Below are positions 1 through 9,562 of a stretch of DNA of 64,000 nt, one piece after another. Source of the stretch: Streptomyces sindenensis (GTDB taxonomy: Bacteria > Actinomycetota > Actinomycetes > Streptomycetales > Streptomycetaceae); contig NZ_BMSG01000016.1 in the NCBI RefSeq assembly GCF_014649035.1, positions 87,601-151,600 on the forward strand. Direction: 5' to 3'. A program made the translations under genes and the position numbers. The number at the start of each line of letters is the position of its first letter. Within the stretch, counting starts at the first letter, position 1. Below the pieces are notes generated by a model. The model saw only the letters and a program-made list of their open reading frames with translations. It was not told the DNA's origin and ran no database searches.

Positions 1-1
1 C

Positions 2-2593
2 GTGCCCGGTGAAAACCTGTCCCGCGACGAGGCCCAGAAGAGGGCCGAGCTGCTGACCGTCGACGGATACGAGGTCGCGCTCGACCTGCGGTCCGCCGTC
101 GGGGAGCCCGAGGGGACCGGCGGGGACGGCGGTCCGCTGACGTTCCGGTCACTCACCACGATCCGGTTCCGCTCCGCCCGGGCCGGCGCGTCGACCTTCG
201 CCGACCTGGTCGCGCCGGGTGTGGACGCCGTGACGCTGAACGGGAACGCCCTGGACCCGGCCGTCGTGTTCGACGGTGCCCGGGTGGCCCTGGACGGGCT
301 GCTGGAGGGCGAGAACGTCCTCGTGGTCGACGCCCGCTGCGCGTACAGCCGGACCGGCGAGGGCATGCACCGCTTCGTCGACCCGGAGGACGGCGAGGTC
401 TACCTCTACACGCAGTACGAGCCGGCCGACGCCCGCCGCGTCTTCGCCAATTTCGAACAGCCCGACCTGAAGGCCCCCTACCGCTTCCAGGTCACCGCGC
501 CCGAGGGCTGGCGGGTCTGGTCCAACGGGGCCGAGGAGTCGCGGGAGGGCGGGGTGTGGCGGTTCGCGGAGACCAAGCCGATCTCCACCTACATCACCGC
601 CGTAGTCGCCGGTCCGTACCACTACGTGAGTGACCACTACAGCCGTACGTTCGCCGACGGCACCACGCTGGACATCCCGCTCGGCGCGATGTGCCGCAAG
701 GGGCTGGCCAAGCACTTCGACGCGGACGACGTCTTCCTGATCACCAAGCAGGGCCTGGACTTCTTCCACGACAACTTCGACTTCCCCTACCCCTTCGGCA
801 AGTACGACCAGGCCTTCGTGCCCGAGTACAACCTCGGGGCCATGGAGAACCCGGGCATGGTCACCTTCCGCGAGGAGTACATCTACCGCGGCAAGGTCAC
901 CTCGGCGGCCTACGAGCGGCGGGCCAACGTCATCCTCCACGAGATGGCGCACATGTGGTTCGGCGACCTGGTCACCATGGAGTGGTGGGACGACCTGTGG
1001 CTGAAGGAGTCCTTCGCGGACTTCATGGGCTCCTTCTCGATGGTGGAGTCGACCCGGTTCACCAACGGCTGGATCACCTTCGCCAACAACCGCAAGGCCT
1101 GGGCCTACCGCGCCGACCAGCTGCCCTCCACGCACCCCATCACGGCCGACATCCGTGACCTGGAGGACGCCAAGCTGAACTTCGACGGGATCACGTACGC
1201 CAAGGGCGCCTCCGTGCTGAAGCAGCTCGTGGCGTACGTGGGGCGGGAGGCATTCCTCGAAGGCGCGCGGCGCTATTTCAAGCAGCACGCGTACGGCAAC
1301 ACCCGGCTCGGGGACCTGCTGTCGGTGCTGGCCGAGACCTCGGGCCGGGACATGACCGCCTGGTCGCGCTCCTGGCTCCAGACGGCGGGCGTCAACACGC
1401 TCACCCCGGTGCCCGTGTACGACGCGGCGGGCGTCCTCACCGAGCTGGCCGTCGTCCAGGAGGCCGCCGCCTCGCACCCCGAGCTGCGCCCGCACCGCGT
1501 CGCGGTCGGCCTGTACCGGCGTACGCCCGAGGGTGAGCTGACCCGGTACGCGCGCGCCGAGGTGGACGTGGCCGGCGAGCGGACCGTGGTCGAGGCGCTG
1601 GCCGGCTCCGAGCGGCCCGATCTGATCCTGGTCAACGACGACGACCTCACCTATTGCAAGGTCCGCTTCGACGAGGGGTCGCTGGCCACGCTCCGCGACC
1701 ACCTCGGCGGGATCACGGACCCGCTGGCCCGTGCCCTGTGCTGGTCGGCCCTGTGGGGTCTGACCCGGGACGCCGTTCTCCCGGCCCGTGACTTCGTCGC
1801 GCTCGTGCTGGCGCACGCCGGGCGCGAGAGCGACATCGGCGTCCTGCAGATGCTGCACGCCTGGGCGCAGTCCGCGCTGGTCAACTACGTCGCCCCCGAC
1901 TGGCGCGAGGAGGGCGGCCGGGCGCTGGGCGAGGGCGCGCTGCGCGAGCTGCGGGCCGCCGAGCCGGGCAGCGAGCACCAGCTGGCCTGGGCCCGCTTCT
2001 TCGCCGCGGTCGCCTCGTCGGAGGAGGACTTCCAGCTGCTGGGCGGGCTGCTGGACGGCACGGCCCGGATCGACGGTCTCGACGTCGAGCAGGAGCTGCG
2101 CTGGGCCTTCCTCTCGCCGCTCGCCTCGCACGGGGTGGCGAACGAGGCGGCCATCGACTCCGAACTGGCCCGCGACGACACGGCGTCCGGCAAGCGCCAC
2201 CACGTACGGTGCCTGGCCTCGCGGCCGTCGGAGGCGGTGAAGGCGCAGGCGTGGGCGGCGGTCGTGGAGTCGGACAAGCTGTCCAACGCGCTGGTCGAGG
2301 CGACCATCGCGGGCTTCGAGCAGTCTTCGCAGCGGGAGCTGCTGGCCCCGTACACCACGCGTTACTTCGAGGTGATCGAGCGGATCTGGGCGGAGCGGTC
2401 GATCCAGATCGGCATGCATGTGGTGCGGGGGATGTTCCCCGGTCTCCAGGACAGCCCCGCGACCCTCGCGGCGGCCGACGACTGGCTCGGCGAGCACGAG
2501 GACGCGGCTCCGGCGCTCCGGCGGCTGGTGCTGGAGGCCCGGGACGATCTCGCGCGGGCGCTGCGTGGGCAGGAGTGCGACCGGGCCGCGTAG
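2..2593 (+). CDS. pepN: Aminopeptidase N (M1 metallopeptidase), copy 1
   Basis: This 863-residue protein is a cytoplasmic zinc aminopeptidase of the M1 family that removes N-terminal residues from peptides. It has the exopeptidase motif GAMEN (residues 279-283), the zinc site HEMAH (313-317) followed 18 residues later by Glu336, and the transition-state Tyr399 in a TYAKGAS context. A long C-terminal ERAP1-like helical domain runs to the end. The length is usual for actinobacterial PepN. The frame begins with GTG at the second base of the window; the N-terminus MPGENLSRDEAQ matches that of the second copy at 9563, so the gene is probably complete, although its ribosome binding site lies outside. 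A paralogue sits 7 kb downstream. No secretion signal is seen. Confidence 0.95.
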   Translation: MPGENLSRDEAQKRAELLTVDGYEVALDLRSAVGEPEGTGGDGGPLTFRSLTTIRFRSARAGASTFADLVAPGVDAVTLNGNALDPAVVFDGARVALDGLLEGENVLVVDARCAYSRTGEGMHRFVDPEDGEVYLYTQYEPADARRVFANFEQPDLKAPYRFQVTAPEGWRVWSNGAEESREGGVWRFAETKPISTYITAVVAGPYHYVSDHYSRTFADGTTLDIPLGAMCRKGLAKHFDADDVFLITKQGLDFFHDNFDFPYPFGKYDQAFVPEYNLGAMENPGMVTFREEYIYRGKVTSAAYERRANVILHEMAHMWFGDLVTMEWWDDLWLKESFADFMGSFSMVESTRFTNGWITFANNRKAWAYRADQLPSTHPITADIRDLEDAKLNFDGITYAKGASVLKQLVAYVGREAFLEGARRYFKQHAYGNTRLGDLLSVLAETSGRDMTAWSRSWLQTAGVNTLTPVPVYDAAGVLTELAVVQEAAASHPELRPHRVAVGLYRRTPEGELTRYARAEVDVAGERTVVEALAGSERPDLILVNDDDLTYCKVRFDEGSLATLRDHLGGITDPLARALCWSALWGLTRDAVLPARDFVALVLAHAGRESDIGVLQMLHAWAQSALVNYVAPDWREEGGRALGEGALRELRAAEPGSEHQLAWARFFAAVASSEEDFQLLGGLLDGTARIDGLDVEQELRWAFLSPLASHGVANEAAIDSELARDDTASGKRHHVRCLASRPSEAVKAQAWAAVVESDKLSNALVEATIAGFEQSSQRELLAPYTTRYFEVIERIWAERSIQIGMHVVRGMFPGLQDSPATLAAADDWLGEHEDAAPALRRLVLEARDDLARALRGQECDRAA

Positions 2594-2595
2594 GC

Positions 2596-2680
2596 GGGAG
2601 GGCGTGACCCGGGGAGGGCGTGACCCGGGGGGGCGCTCGGGCCGCGTGAGCGGGAGGGCGTGACCGGGGGGCGCTCGGGC
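2596..2680. repeat. GC-rich compound direct repeats after the pepN copy 1 stop codon
   Basis: The 14-mer GGGAGGGCGTGACC occurs at 2596-2609, 2612-2625 and 2652-2665. A second word, GGGGGGCGCTCGGGC, occurs at 2628-2642 and 2666-2680. The block begins two bases after the stop codon of the aminopeptidase gene. No hairpin terminator is obvious in it. It is one of several repeat blocks in this window that start at gene ends. Confidence 0.8.
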
Positions 2681-2863
2681 GGAGCGTGCGTGCGGCGTGA
2701 AAGCGGCGCTCGTACACCCGCCCGGTGCGCCCCTCCCCGATTCCCGGCGCGACGGCCCTTATCGGTTGTCGAACGTCCGTACTTTAGGACGGCGTTGTCC
2801 GGGAATGTCAACGGGCCTGTAACAGGGGTTAGGACCCCCTTCGGGGGCGGGAAACCCCGGGAC

Positions 2864-3931
2864 ATGACCCAGAACACCCCGCTCTCCGCCCGCCTCCCGC
2901 GTCTCCCCCTTCACCCCGACGATGTGACGCAGCGTGTCCTGTCCGCCGCCCAGTTGAGGGCACGGGGCGTGTCCGCCGCACAGACGTCGGCGCAGTGCCT
3001 GCCCGGCGGCCCCTGGCAGCACCTGCTGCCCGGGGTCTATCTGCTGCACCCGGGCCCGCCCACCGGCCAGGAGCGGCTGCACGGGGCGCTGCTGTACGCG
3101 GGGCGTCCGCCGGTCTCCGCGCGGCGGACCGCGGCGGGCGCCGCGGACGCGGGGTACGGGGAGGCGATGGTCACCGGGGTCGCCGCGCTCGCGCTGCACG
3201 GCTTCGCCTCGGCCGGGGAGCTGGGCGCGCTGCACCGGATCGACGTACTGGTCCCCCGTACCCGGCGGTTGCGGTCCACCCGGTTCGTGGAGGTGCTGCG
3301 GACCGCCTCGATGCCGGGCCCGGTGCGGGTGGGCGAGGTGCCCGTCGCTCCGGTGGAGCGGGCACTGGCGGACGCGGTGGCGGCCACGGCGGACGCGGCG
3401 GACGTCCGGCGGCTGCTGACCGAGGCGGTACGAGACGGTCACTGCGAACCAGCGGCAGTGGTACGTGAGTTGAGCGAGGCGAAGCTGCTGGGGCGGCCCG
3501 CCGTGGTGGGTGCGGTGGACGCGCTGCTGGCCGAGGGGCGGGCGGTGGCGGAGGCGCGGCTGTACGCGATGGTGCGCGAGCACGGGCTGCCGGAGCCGGT
3601 GTGGAACGTGGAGCTGCGGCTGCCGGGCGGACCGGTCCTCGGCGGGGTCGACGCCTACTGGCCCGATCACGCGGTGGCGGTGGAGCTGGACTCCCGGGCG
3701 CCCCGGCACGGCGCGCCCGGGCGGCGGGGCCATCGGGCGCAGGCGGACCCGCAGTGGTCCGCGTACGCCGCGAAGCGGGAGCATCTGGAGCGCCTCGGGA
3801 TCACGGTCGTCCACCTCACGCCGAGGAAACTGCGCGAGGCACTCGACCAGCAGGCGACGGTGGTACGGACGGCGCTGATGGCGGCGGCGGACCGGGAGCC
3901 GGCCGCGTACGTGATGGTGCTGCCTCGCTGA
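2864..3931 (+). CDS. AbiEi-like wHTH protein with Vsr/DUF559-like C-terminal domain
   Basis: This 355-residue protein has an N-terminal half that resembles AbiEi-type transcriptional regulators: a short winged-helix part followed by a stretch with ALALHGFA and IDVLVPR. The C-terminal part (GGVDAYWPDHAVAVELD) looks like the Vsr/DUF559 nuclease fold, with Asp and Glu-x-Asp in the expected places. The gene stands alone and no AbiEii-type toxin gene is adjacent, so a toxin-antitoxin role is not supported. ATG at 2864 was chosen over the upstream in-frame GTG at 2660, because the upstream extension is low-complexity and arises from the repeat block. A short hairpin with a C(UUCG)G loop (about 2836-2847) sits just upstream. 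Nuclease activity is inferred only from the fold resemblance. Confidence 0.75.
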   Translation: MTQNTPLSARLPRLPLHPDDVTQRVLSAAQLRARGVSAAQTSAQCLPGGPWQHLLPGVYLLHPGPPTGQERLHGALLYAGRPPVSARRTAAGAADAGYGEAMVTGVAALALHGFASAGELGALHRIDVLVPRTRRLRSTRFVEVLRTASMPGPVRVGEVPVAPVERALADAVAATADAADVRRLLTEAVRDGHCEPAAVVRELSEAKLLGRPAVVGAVDALLAEGRAVAEARLYAMVREHGLPEPVWNVELRLPGGPVLGGVDAYWPDHAVAVELDSRAPRHGAPGRRGHRAQADPQWSAYAAKREHLERLGITVVHLTPRKLREALDQQATVVRTALMAAADREPAAYVMVLPR

Positions 3932-4032
3932 GCGGGTGCGAGGGGCTGCCGCCATGAGTGGTCGCGAGCGGCTGCCGTCATGAGCGGGCGCGCGGGGCTG
4001 CCGCACTGAGGGGTCGCGAGGGTGTTGCCGTA
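3929..4032. repeat. Four tandem imperfect 26-bp repeats over a stop codon
   Basis: Four head-to-tail 26-bp units lie at 3929-3954, 3955-3980, 3981-4006 and 4007-4032. Each begins TGAG and contains a version of GGGCTGCCG. The first TGA is the stop codon of the preceding gene, so the array grew from its last codon outward. The rest of the gap (4033-4268) leads to the subtilase gene, and I see no convincing promoter hexamers in it. Confidence 0.85.
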
Positions 4033-4268
4033 CCTCGTGGAGGGCAGCGGTCTCGGCTGCTGGTCCGGACCACGTGGCTCGAAATCGCCTATCCAGAGGT
4101 CACTTTCACCTCATTCGTCCCTGGTGGCGCATTGCCCTCAGTGGCGGATCCATGCCATGTCGCCAACTCGTCTCCGTCAACTCTCCACAAACCTCTGTCA
4201 TTTACGACAGGGTGAGCGGTCATCCGGTACCGAATTCCGGACTCTCTCTTTCACTAACAGGGATGCTG

Positions 4269-7200
4269 ATGACCAAGGAATCCCCCAGTTCCATACCGGG
4301 CGCGAGACGAGCGGCCCGCATAGCGGCCGCGGCGGGCCTCGTGGCCGCTCTCACCGCCACCGGTGCCGCTCCGGTGTTCGCCGCCGACGACCCGGCTCCG
4401 GCCCCCGTCAAACCGGCCGCCACGAGCGACCGGGGCGACAAGCTCGGCAAGGCCGACGCCGACGTCCTGGCGAAGGCCGAGGCCAAGGGCGAGAAGAACA
4501 TCACCATGATGGTCGCCACCACCCCCGGGGCGACCGAGCAGGTCAGCAAGAAGCTGGACGCCGTCGAGGGCTCCGTGCTCGGCCAGACCTACGACAAGCT
4601 CGGCTATGTCCGGGCGACGGTTCCGACGAAGAGCGCCGAGTCCACCATCAAGGCGGCCTCCAAGCTCTCCTCCGTGCTCGGCATCGATCTCAAGCAGGAG
4701 ATCGAGCTGGACGACCCGACGCCCAAGGGCGACCGGGCCGCCGGGGCCAAGCAGACGAAGGCGACGGGCAGTTACGCGGCGCCGAACAAGAAGACCCCGG
4801 CGAAGAACCCGTACAACCCGTCGTTCGAGACCGGTGCGGTCGACTTCGTCAAGAAGAACCCGAAGGCCGACGGCCGCGGGATCACCATCGGCATCCTGGA
4901 CTCCGGCGTCGACCTCGGTCACCCGGCGCTGAGGAAGACCACCACCGGCGAGCGCAAGATCGTCGACTGGGTGACCGCCACCGACCCGGTGAGCGACGGC
5001 GACGGCACCTGGCTGCGGATGAGCGAGTCGGTCAGCGGCCCGACGTTCACGGCCGGCGGCAAGACGTACGCGGCCCCCACGGGCAGCTACAAGTTCGCCA
5101 CGTTCGCCGAGTCGGCCACCACCGGCGGCGACATGGCGGGCGACCTCAACCGCGACGGTGACACCACCGACGTCTGGGGCGTGCTGTACGACCCGGTCAC
5201 CGGCACCACGCGGGTCGACCTGAACAGCAACGCGGACTTCTCCGACGACAAGGTCCTCAAGCCGTACAAGGAGAAGTTCCAGGTCTCCTACTTCGGCGAG
5301 GACGACCCGCGGACCCCGGTCGTCGAGCGCATCCCGTTCGTCGTCGAGACCCGCAAGGGCGTCACCTACAACGCGGCCGGCGCCAAGGCCGACTTCGTCA
5401 ACATCGGTGTCATCGAGGGCTCGCACGGCACGCACGTCGCGGGCATCACCGCGGCCAACGGGCTGTTCGGCGGCGAGATGAACGGTGCCGCCCCCGGCGC
5501 CAAGATCGTCTCCTCGCGCGCCTGCACCTGGTCCGGCGGCTGCACCAACATCGCGCTGACCGAGGGCATGATCGACCTCGTCGTCAACCGCGGCGTCGAC
5601 ATCGTCAACATGTCGATCGGCGGCCTGCCGCCGCTGAACGACGGCAACAACGCGCGCGCCGAGCTGTACAAGCGGCTCGTCGACATCTACGGCGTCCAGC
5701 TGGTCATCTCGGCCGGCAACAGCGGCCCGGGGCTCAACACGATCGGCGACCCGTCGCTCGCCGACCACGTGATCTCGGTCGGCGCGTCGATCTCCAAGGA
5801 GACCTGGGCGGCCAACTACGGCTCCCACGTCACCAAGAAGTACGACATGCTGCCCTTCTCCTCGCGCGGTCCGCGTGAGGACGGCGGCTTCACGCCGATC
5901 ATCTCGGCGCCGGGTGCCTCCATCAACACCACCCAGACCTGGGCGCCGGGCGGTCCGGTCAAGGAGGCGGGTTACGACCTGCCGGCCGGCTACTCCATGC
6001 TCCAGGGCACCTCGATGGCCTCCCCGCAGGCCGCGGGCGCTGCCGCGCTGCTGCTGTCGAAGGCGAAGCAGAAGGGCATCGAGCTTCCCCCGGCCGACCT
6101 GCGTGTGGCGCTGACCAGCACCGCCGGCCACATCAAGGACGTGCCCGCGCACGTCCAGGGCTCCGGTCTGATCAACATCGTCAAGGCCTGGAAGCAGATC
6201 GCCAAGCAGGGCAAGCCCGCCCACGAGTTCTCGGTGAAGGCCCCGGTCGACACCGCGATCGACTTCGCGCTCAAGGACCCGGGCTTCGGCACCGGCCTCT
6301 ACGACCGCGAGGGCGGCCTGAAGGTCGGCGAGTCCAAGGTCTACGACGTCGTCGTCACCCGCACCACGGGCCCGGACCGCGACGTCCAGCACAAGCTGAC
6401 GTGGAAGAACAACGACGGCACCTTCGAGCTCAGCAGCCCCCGGTACGTCTCGCTGCCGCTCGACAAGCCGGTCAAGCTGAAGGTCAGGGCCAAGGCCAAG
6501 ACCGCCGGGGTGCACAGCGCCATCCTCCGGGTCGACGACAAGAAGACCTCCGGCGTCGACCACCAGATCATGACCACGGTCGTCGTCGCCCACGACCTGA
6601 AGCAGCCCGGCTACGCCTACAAGACGTCCGGCTCGGTGCAGCGCAACGGCACCACGTCGTACTTCGTGAACGTGCCGGAGGGCGCGAAGACCCTTGAGGT
6701 CGCCCTCAGCGCGCTGCGGTCGGGCAGCCAGACCCGGTTCATCGCCCTGCACCCGTACGGGACGCCGGTCGACCCGACCTCCACGATCAACTGCTACCCG
6801 AACTACGAGAACCCGGCCAACACCTGCCGCCCGGACACGCGCTCCTACAAGGACCCGCAGCCCGGCGTCTGGGAGATCGAGGTCGAGTCGCGCCGTACGT
6901 CGCCGCTGCTGGACAACCCGTACAAGCTGGATGTCTCGCTGCTCGGCGCGGTCTTCGACCCGGCGGTGCGCACCATCGCCGAGGCGAAGATCGGCGCCCC
7001 GGCCGCGGTGGACTGGACGGTCACCAACACCGCCGCCGCCCTCCAGGGCAAGCTCCAGGGCGGTTCGCTCGGCTCGGCCAAGGTGGCCAAGCCGTCGATC
7101 TCCACCGGTGAGACCCGTGAGACCACGGTGACCATCGGGTCGGGCGTCGAGAAGCTCGACTTCGCCATCGGCGGTACGTCGGACGCCAACGCCGACCTCG

Positions 7201-7571
7201 ACCTGTACGTCTTCCGGGGCGCCACGCAGGTCGGCAGCGCCACCTCCGCCGGTTCCGAGGAGGCGGTCAGCCTGGTGAAGCCCGCCGCGGGCACGTACAC
7301 GGTGATCGTCGAGGGCTACTCGGTCCCGGCCGGGTCGACCACGTACGACTACCGCGACGTGTACTACGCGGCGTCGCTCGGCACGATCAAGGTCGACTCC
7401 ACCAAGGCGGTGAACCTGGCCAACGGTGCCTCCGCCCAGGTCGGCGCCGAGGTCGTGGTCGCCGGGGCGGCCCCCGAGGGCCGTCAGTTCTTCGGTGAGG
7501 TCCAGCTGGTCAACGCGCGCGGCACCGCCGCGGGCACCGGCAGCGTCGTGATCGAGAAGGTCACGCCGTAA
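4269..7571 (+). CDS. Secreted subtilisin-like serine protease (S8), 1100 aa
   Basis: This is a large exported subtilase. A signal peptide (basic start, then a hydrophobic AAAAGLVAALTATGAAPVFA stretch) is followed by an I9-like propeptide. The S8 catalytic triad is Asp211 (GILDSGVD), His386 (GSHGTHVAG) and Ser582 (GTSMASP), with the oxyanion Asn in ISAGNSGPG. The roughly 175 residues between Asp and His are far more than in subtilisin and are typical of the large actinobacterial members. After the catalytic domain come about 450 residues of beta-rich domains, including a pre-peptidase C-terminal-like segment (DANADLDLYVF). ATG at 4269 is chosen because AGGGA lies six bases upstream; ATG 4263 is the alternative. 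A strong hairpin terminator follows. It is probably an extracellular protease for nutrient supply; its substrate is unknown. Confidence 0.93.
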   Translation: MTKESPSSIPGARRAARIAAAAGLVAALTATGAAPVFAADDPAPAPVKPAATSDRGDKLGKADADVLAKAEAKGEKNITMMVATTPGATEQVSKKLDAVEGSVLGQTYDKLGYVRATVPTKSAESTIKAASKLSSVLGIDLKQEIELDDPTPKGDRAAGAKQTKATGSYAAPNKKTPAKNPYNPSFETGAVDFVKKNPKADGRGITIGILDSGVDLGHPALRKTTTGERKIVDWVTATDPVSDGDGTWLRMSESVSGPTFTAGGKTYAAPTGSYKFATFAESATTGGDMAGDLNRDGDTTDVWGVLYDPVTGTTRVDLNSNADFSDDKVLKPYKEKFQVSYFGEDDPRTPVVERIPFVVETRKGVTYNAAGAKADFVNIGVIEGSHGTHVAGITAANGLFGGEMNGAAPGAKIVSSRACTWSGGCTNIALTEGMIDLVVNRGVDIVNMSIGGLPPLNDGNNARAELYKRLVDIYGVQLVISAGNSGPGLNTIGDPSLADHVISVGASISKETWAANYGSHVTKKYDMLPFSSRGPREDGGFTPIISAPGASINTTQTWAPGGPVKEAGYDLPAGYSMLQGTSMASPQAAGAAALLLSKAKQKGIELPPADLRVALTSTAGHIKDVPAHVQGSGLINIVKAWKQIAKQGKPAHEFSVKAPVDTAIDFALKDPGFGTGLYDREGGLKVGESKVYDVVVTRTTGPDRDVQHKLTWKNNDGTFELSSPRYVSLPLDKPVKLKVRAKAKTAGVHSAILRVDDKKTSGVDHQIMTTVVVAHDLKQPGYAYKTSGSVQRNGTTSYFVNVPEGAKTLEVALSALRSGSQTRFIALHPYGTPVDPTSTINCYPNYENPANTCRPDTRSYKDPQPGVWEIEVESRRTSPLLDNPYKLDVSLLGAVFDPAVRTIAEAKIGAPAAVDWTVTNTAAALQGKLQGGSLGSAKVAKPSISTGETRETTVTIGSGVEKLDFAIGGTSDANADLDLYVFRGATQVGSATSAGSEEAVSLVKPAAGTYTVIVEGYSVPAGSTTYDYRDVYYAASLGTIKVDSTKAVNLANGASAQVGAEVVVAGAAPEGRQFFGEVQLVNARGTAAGTGSVVIEKVTP

Positions 7572-7591
7572 CGGATCCCTGCGATACGACG

Positions 7592-7625
7592 GCGGGGCGG
7601 GCGCTCTCACGAGCACCCGCCCCGC
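7592..7625 (+). terminator. Hairpin terminator after the subtilase gene
   Basis: A 15-bp stem with one mismatch (arms 7592-7606 and 7611-7625) closes a TCAC loop, 20 bp after the stop codon. There is no U tract, as is common in Streptomyces. Confidence 0.85.
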
Positions 7626-7826
7626 TGTGCGTGTTCCTCGTCACAGTCCGCGGGGGCCGCCGCAGATGTTTTCCCACGCGGGCAAGGCCATGGCAGATTC
7701 TGCGGTCCTCGCGGGAAGAGTCCGCAGGTCGGACAATGGATTGGACAAGGCAGGCCGGGACATACGCATCATGGTGCGGCATACGGACCGCACAGACGCA
7801 CAGGTGTACAGAACAGAGGAGTCCTC

Positions 7827-8855
7827 GTGAAGGTCGGAATCGTCGGCGCCACCGGTCAGGTCGGCACAGTCATGCTCAGCATCCTGGCCGAGCGCAACTT
7901 CCCGGTCGACGAGCTGCGGCTGTTCGCCTCCGCCCGGTCCGCGGGTTCCACGATCGACTTCCAGGGATCCGCCGTCACCGTCGAGGACGCCTCCACGGCC
8001 GACTACACGGGCCTGGACATCGTGCTGTTCTCCGCCGGCGGCGCGACCTCGAAGGCGCTGGCCGAGAAGGTCGCCTCCCAGGGCGCCGTGGTGATCGACA
8101 ACTCCTCCGCCTGGCGCAAGGACCCCGAGGTCCCGCTCGTCGTCTCCGAGGTCAACCCGCACGCGGCGAAGGTCCGCCCCAAGGGGATCATCGCCAACCC
8201 GAACTGCACCACGATGGCCGCGATGCCGGTGCTGCGCCCGCTGCACGACGAGGCCGGCCTCGAAGCGCTGACCGTCGCCACCTACCAGGCCGTCTCCGGT
8301 TCCGGGCTCGCCGGGGTCTCCGAGCTGCACGGCCAGACCGCCAAGGTCGTCGCCGACGCCGAGAGGCTGGTCCACGACGGCGAGGCCGTGGACTTCCCCG
8401 AGCCCGGTGTCTACAAGCGCCCGATCGCCTTCAACGTGCTGCCGCTGGCCGGCTCGATCGTGGACGACGGCTCGTTCGAGACGGACGAGGAGCAGAAGCT
8501 CCGCAACGAGTCCCGCAAGATCCTGGAGATCCCGGAGCTGAAGGTCTCCGGCACCTGTGTCCGGGTCCCGGTCTTCACGGGCCACTCGCTCCAGATCCAC
8601 GCCCGCTTCGCCCGCCCGATCGGCGTCGAGCGCGCCTACGAGCTGCTGAAGGACGCCGAGGGCGTCGAGCTGTCCGAGATCCCGACCCCGCTCCAGGCGG
8701 CGGGCAAGGACGCCTCCTACGTCGGCCGCATCCGGGTGGACGAGACGGTGGACCACGGCCTCGCGCTGTTCGTCTCCAACGACAACCTCCGCAAGGGCGC
8801 GGCGCTGAACACCGTGCAGATCGCGGAGCTGGTGGCGGCCGAGCTGAAGGGCTGA
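7827..8855 (+). CDS. asd: Aspartate-semialdehyde dehydrogenase
   Basis: This 342-residue cytoplasmic enzyme reduces aspartyl-4-phosphate to aspartate-4-semialdehyde with NADPH, the branch point to lysine/diaminopimelate, threonine and methionine. The N-terminal nucleotide-binding motif GIVGATGQVG (residues 4-13) and the active-site Cys127 in NPNCTTM are present, together with the FTGHSLQIHARF region. The length is normal. GTG at 7827 has GGAG five bases upstream. It is not next to an aspartokinase gene. Streptomyces genomes usually carry ask-asd elsewhere, so this is likely the second copy (inference). A possible promoter (TTGGAC at 7741-7746, TACGCA at 7763-7768) is weak. A 19-bp hairpin terminator follows. 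Confidence 0.95.
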   Translation: MKVGIVGATGQVGTVMLSILAERNFPVDELRLFASARSAGSTIDFQGSAVTVEDASTADYTGLDIVLFSAGGATSKALAEKVASQGAVVIDNSSAWRKDPEVPLVVSEVNPHAAKVRPKGIIANPNCTTMAAMPVLRPLHDEAGLEALTVATYQAVSGSGLAGVSELHGQTAKVVADAERLVHDGEAVDFPEPGVYKRPIAFNVLPLAGSIVDDGSFETDEEQKLRNESRKILEIPELKVSGTCVRVPVFTGHSLQIHARFARPIGVERAYELLKDAEGVELSEIPTPLQAAGKDASYVGRIRVDETVDHGLALFVSNDNLRKGAALNTVQIAELVAAELKG

Positions 8856-8884
8856 CGCACGGCCCTCGCACCGCGTGCGCGCAC

Positions 8885-8927
8885 GGGAAGGGGCGGCCGC
8901 CGGGCACACCGGCGGCCGCCCCTTCCC
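8885..8927. terminator. Bidirectional hairpin terminator between asd and the DUF1203 gene
   Basis: A perfect 19-bp stem (8885-8903 paired with 8909-8927) and a five-base loop lie between two convergent genes. It can serve both strands. Confidence 0.92.
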
Positions 8928-8937
8928 CATGCCCGCC

Positions 8938-9438
8938 TCAGGGCCGCCGCACCTCGAAGTGGAAGCACCCGTACTCCACCGCACGCACATGCACCAGCGC
9001 CACCTCCGGGTCCGCGAACGCCTCGTCCAGGGCCGCGTCGAACCCCTTCGCCTCCTCGGCCGGGATCTCCAGCAGCCGTCCGCCCCCGATGTGACCCCGG
9101 GCGTCGTAGCGGCGGACCGTACGCAGGGCGCCGGGGCGCGAGAACGGGTAGCCCTCGCGCTCCGGGTCCGGGCCCGCGCACGCCTCGGCGTGGATGAAGA
9201 CCGGGCCCTGCTCGTCGTACGCCCCCGGGCTCGCCCCGGTCTCGGCGGCCCAGCGGCGCAGCGGGGCGTAGGAGACGAGGGCGATGCGCTCACCCGGCTC
9301 GCTGCCGCGCAGGCAGCAGCGCAGGGGGTGGCCGCCCTCGTCGGCGGCGAACGGCATGCAGGGGTGGCCCGCGTCGTCGGTGGCGCGGAGTTCGCCGAGG
9401 GCGGCGGGATCGATGGGGCGGGGCTGGTATCCGGTCAT
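8938..9438 (-). CDS. DUF1203 family protein
   Basis: This 166-residue cytoplasmic protein belongs to the DUF1203 family, whose function is unknown. The family hallmark is visible as HPLRCCLR followed by PGERIALVSY (residues about 40-60), and the C-terminal half contains the conserved RTVRRYDARGHIGGGRLLE segment. The start ATG at 9438 fits the family N-terminus (MTGYQPRPIDP); the upstream extension of 23 codons is not needed. It is transcribed convergently with asd and divergently from the second pepN gene, with 124 bp between the two start codons. No transmembrane segment or signal peptide is seen. Confidence 0.85.
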   Translation of the reverse strand: MTGYQPRPIDPAALGELRATDDAGHPCMPFAADEGGHPLRCCLRGSEPGERIALVSYAPLRRWAAETGASPGAYDEQGPVFIHAEACAGPDPEREGYPFSRPGALRTVRRYDARGHIGGGRLLEIPAEEAKGFDAALDEAFADPEVALVHVRAVEYGCFHFEVRRP

Positions 9439-9562
9439 GGTTCGAGCCTGCCCCCCGAGGCCGTCCGCGTCCGGCGGAAAACGGACATCGCGCTGGGAGC
9501 CCGGCACGTGGAAGGATGGCCGGAAAGCCGCATATCAAGTCGCACACCTAGGAGATGACCGC

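Noticed and set aside
149..2497. A 782-codon minus-strand frame opposite pepN copy 1
   Set aside because: Same reason; pepN on the plus strand has all M1 motifs.
2766..2787. TTGTCG ... TACTTT as promoter of the AbiEi-like gene
   Set aside because: The spacing between the two words is only 8 bp, too short for a sigma-70-type promoter.
4254..7616. An 1120-codon minus-strand frame opposite the subtilase
   Set aside because: It is a shadow of a gene with an intact catalytic triad; the composition is that of an antisense frame.
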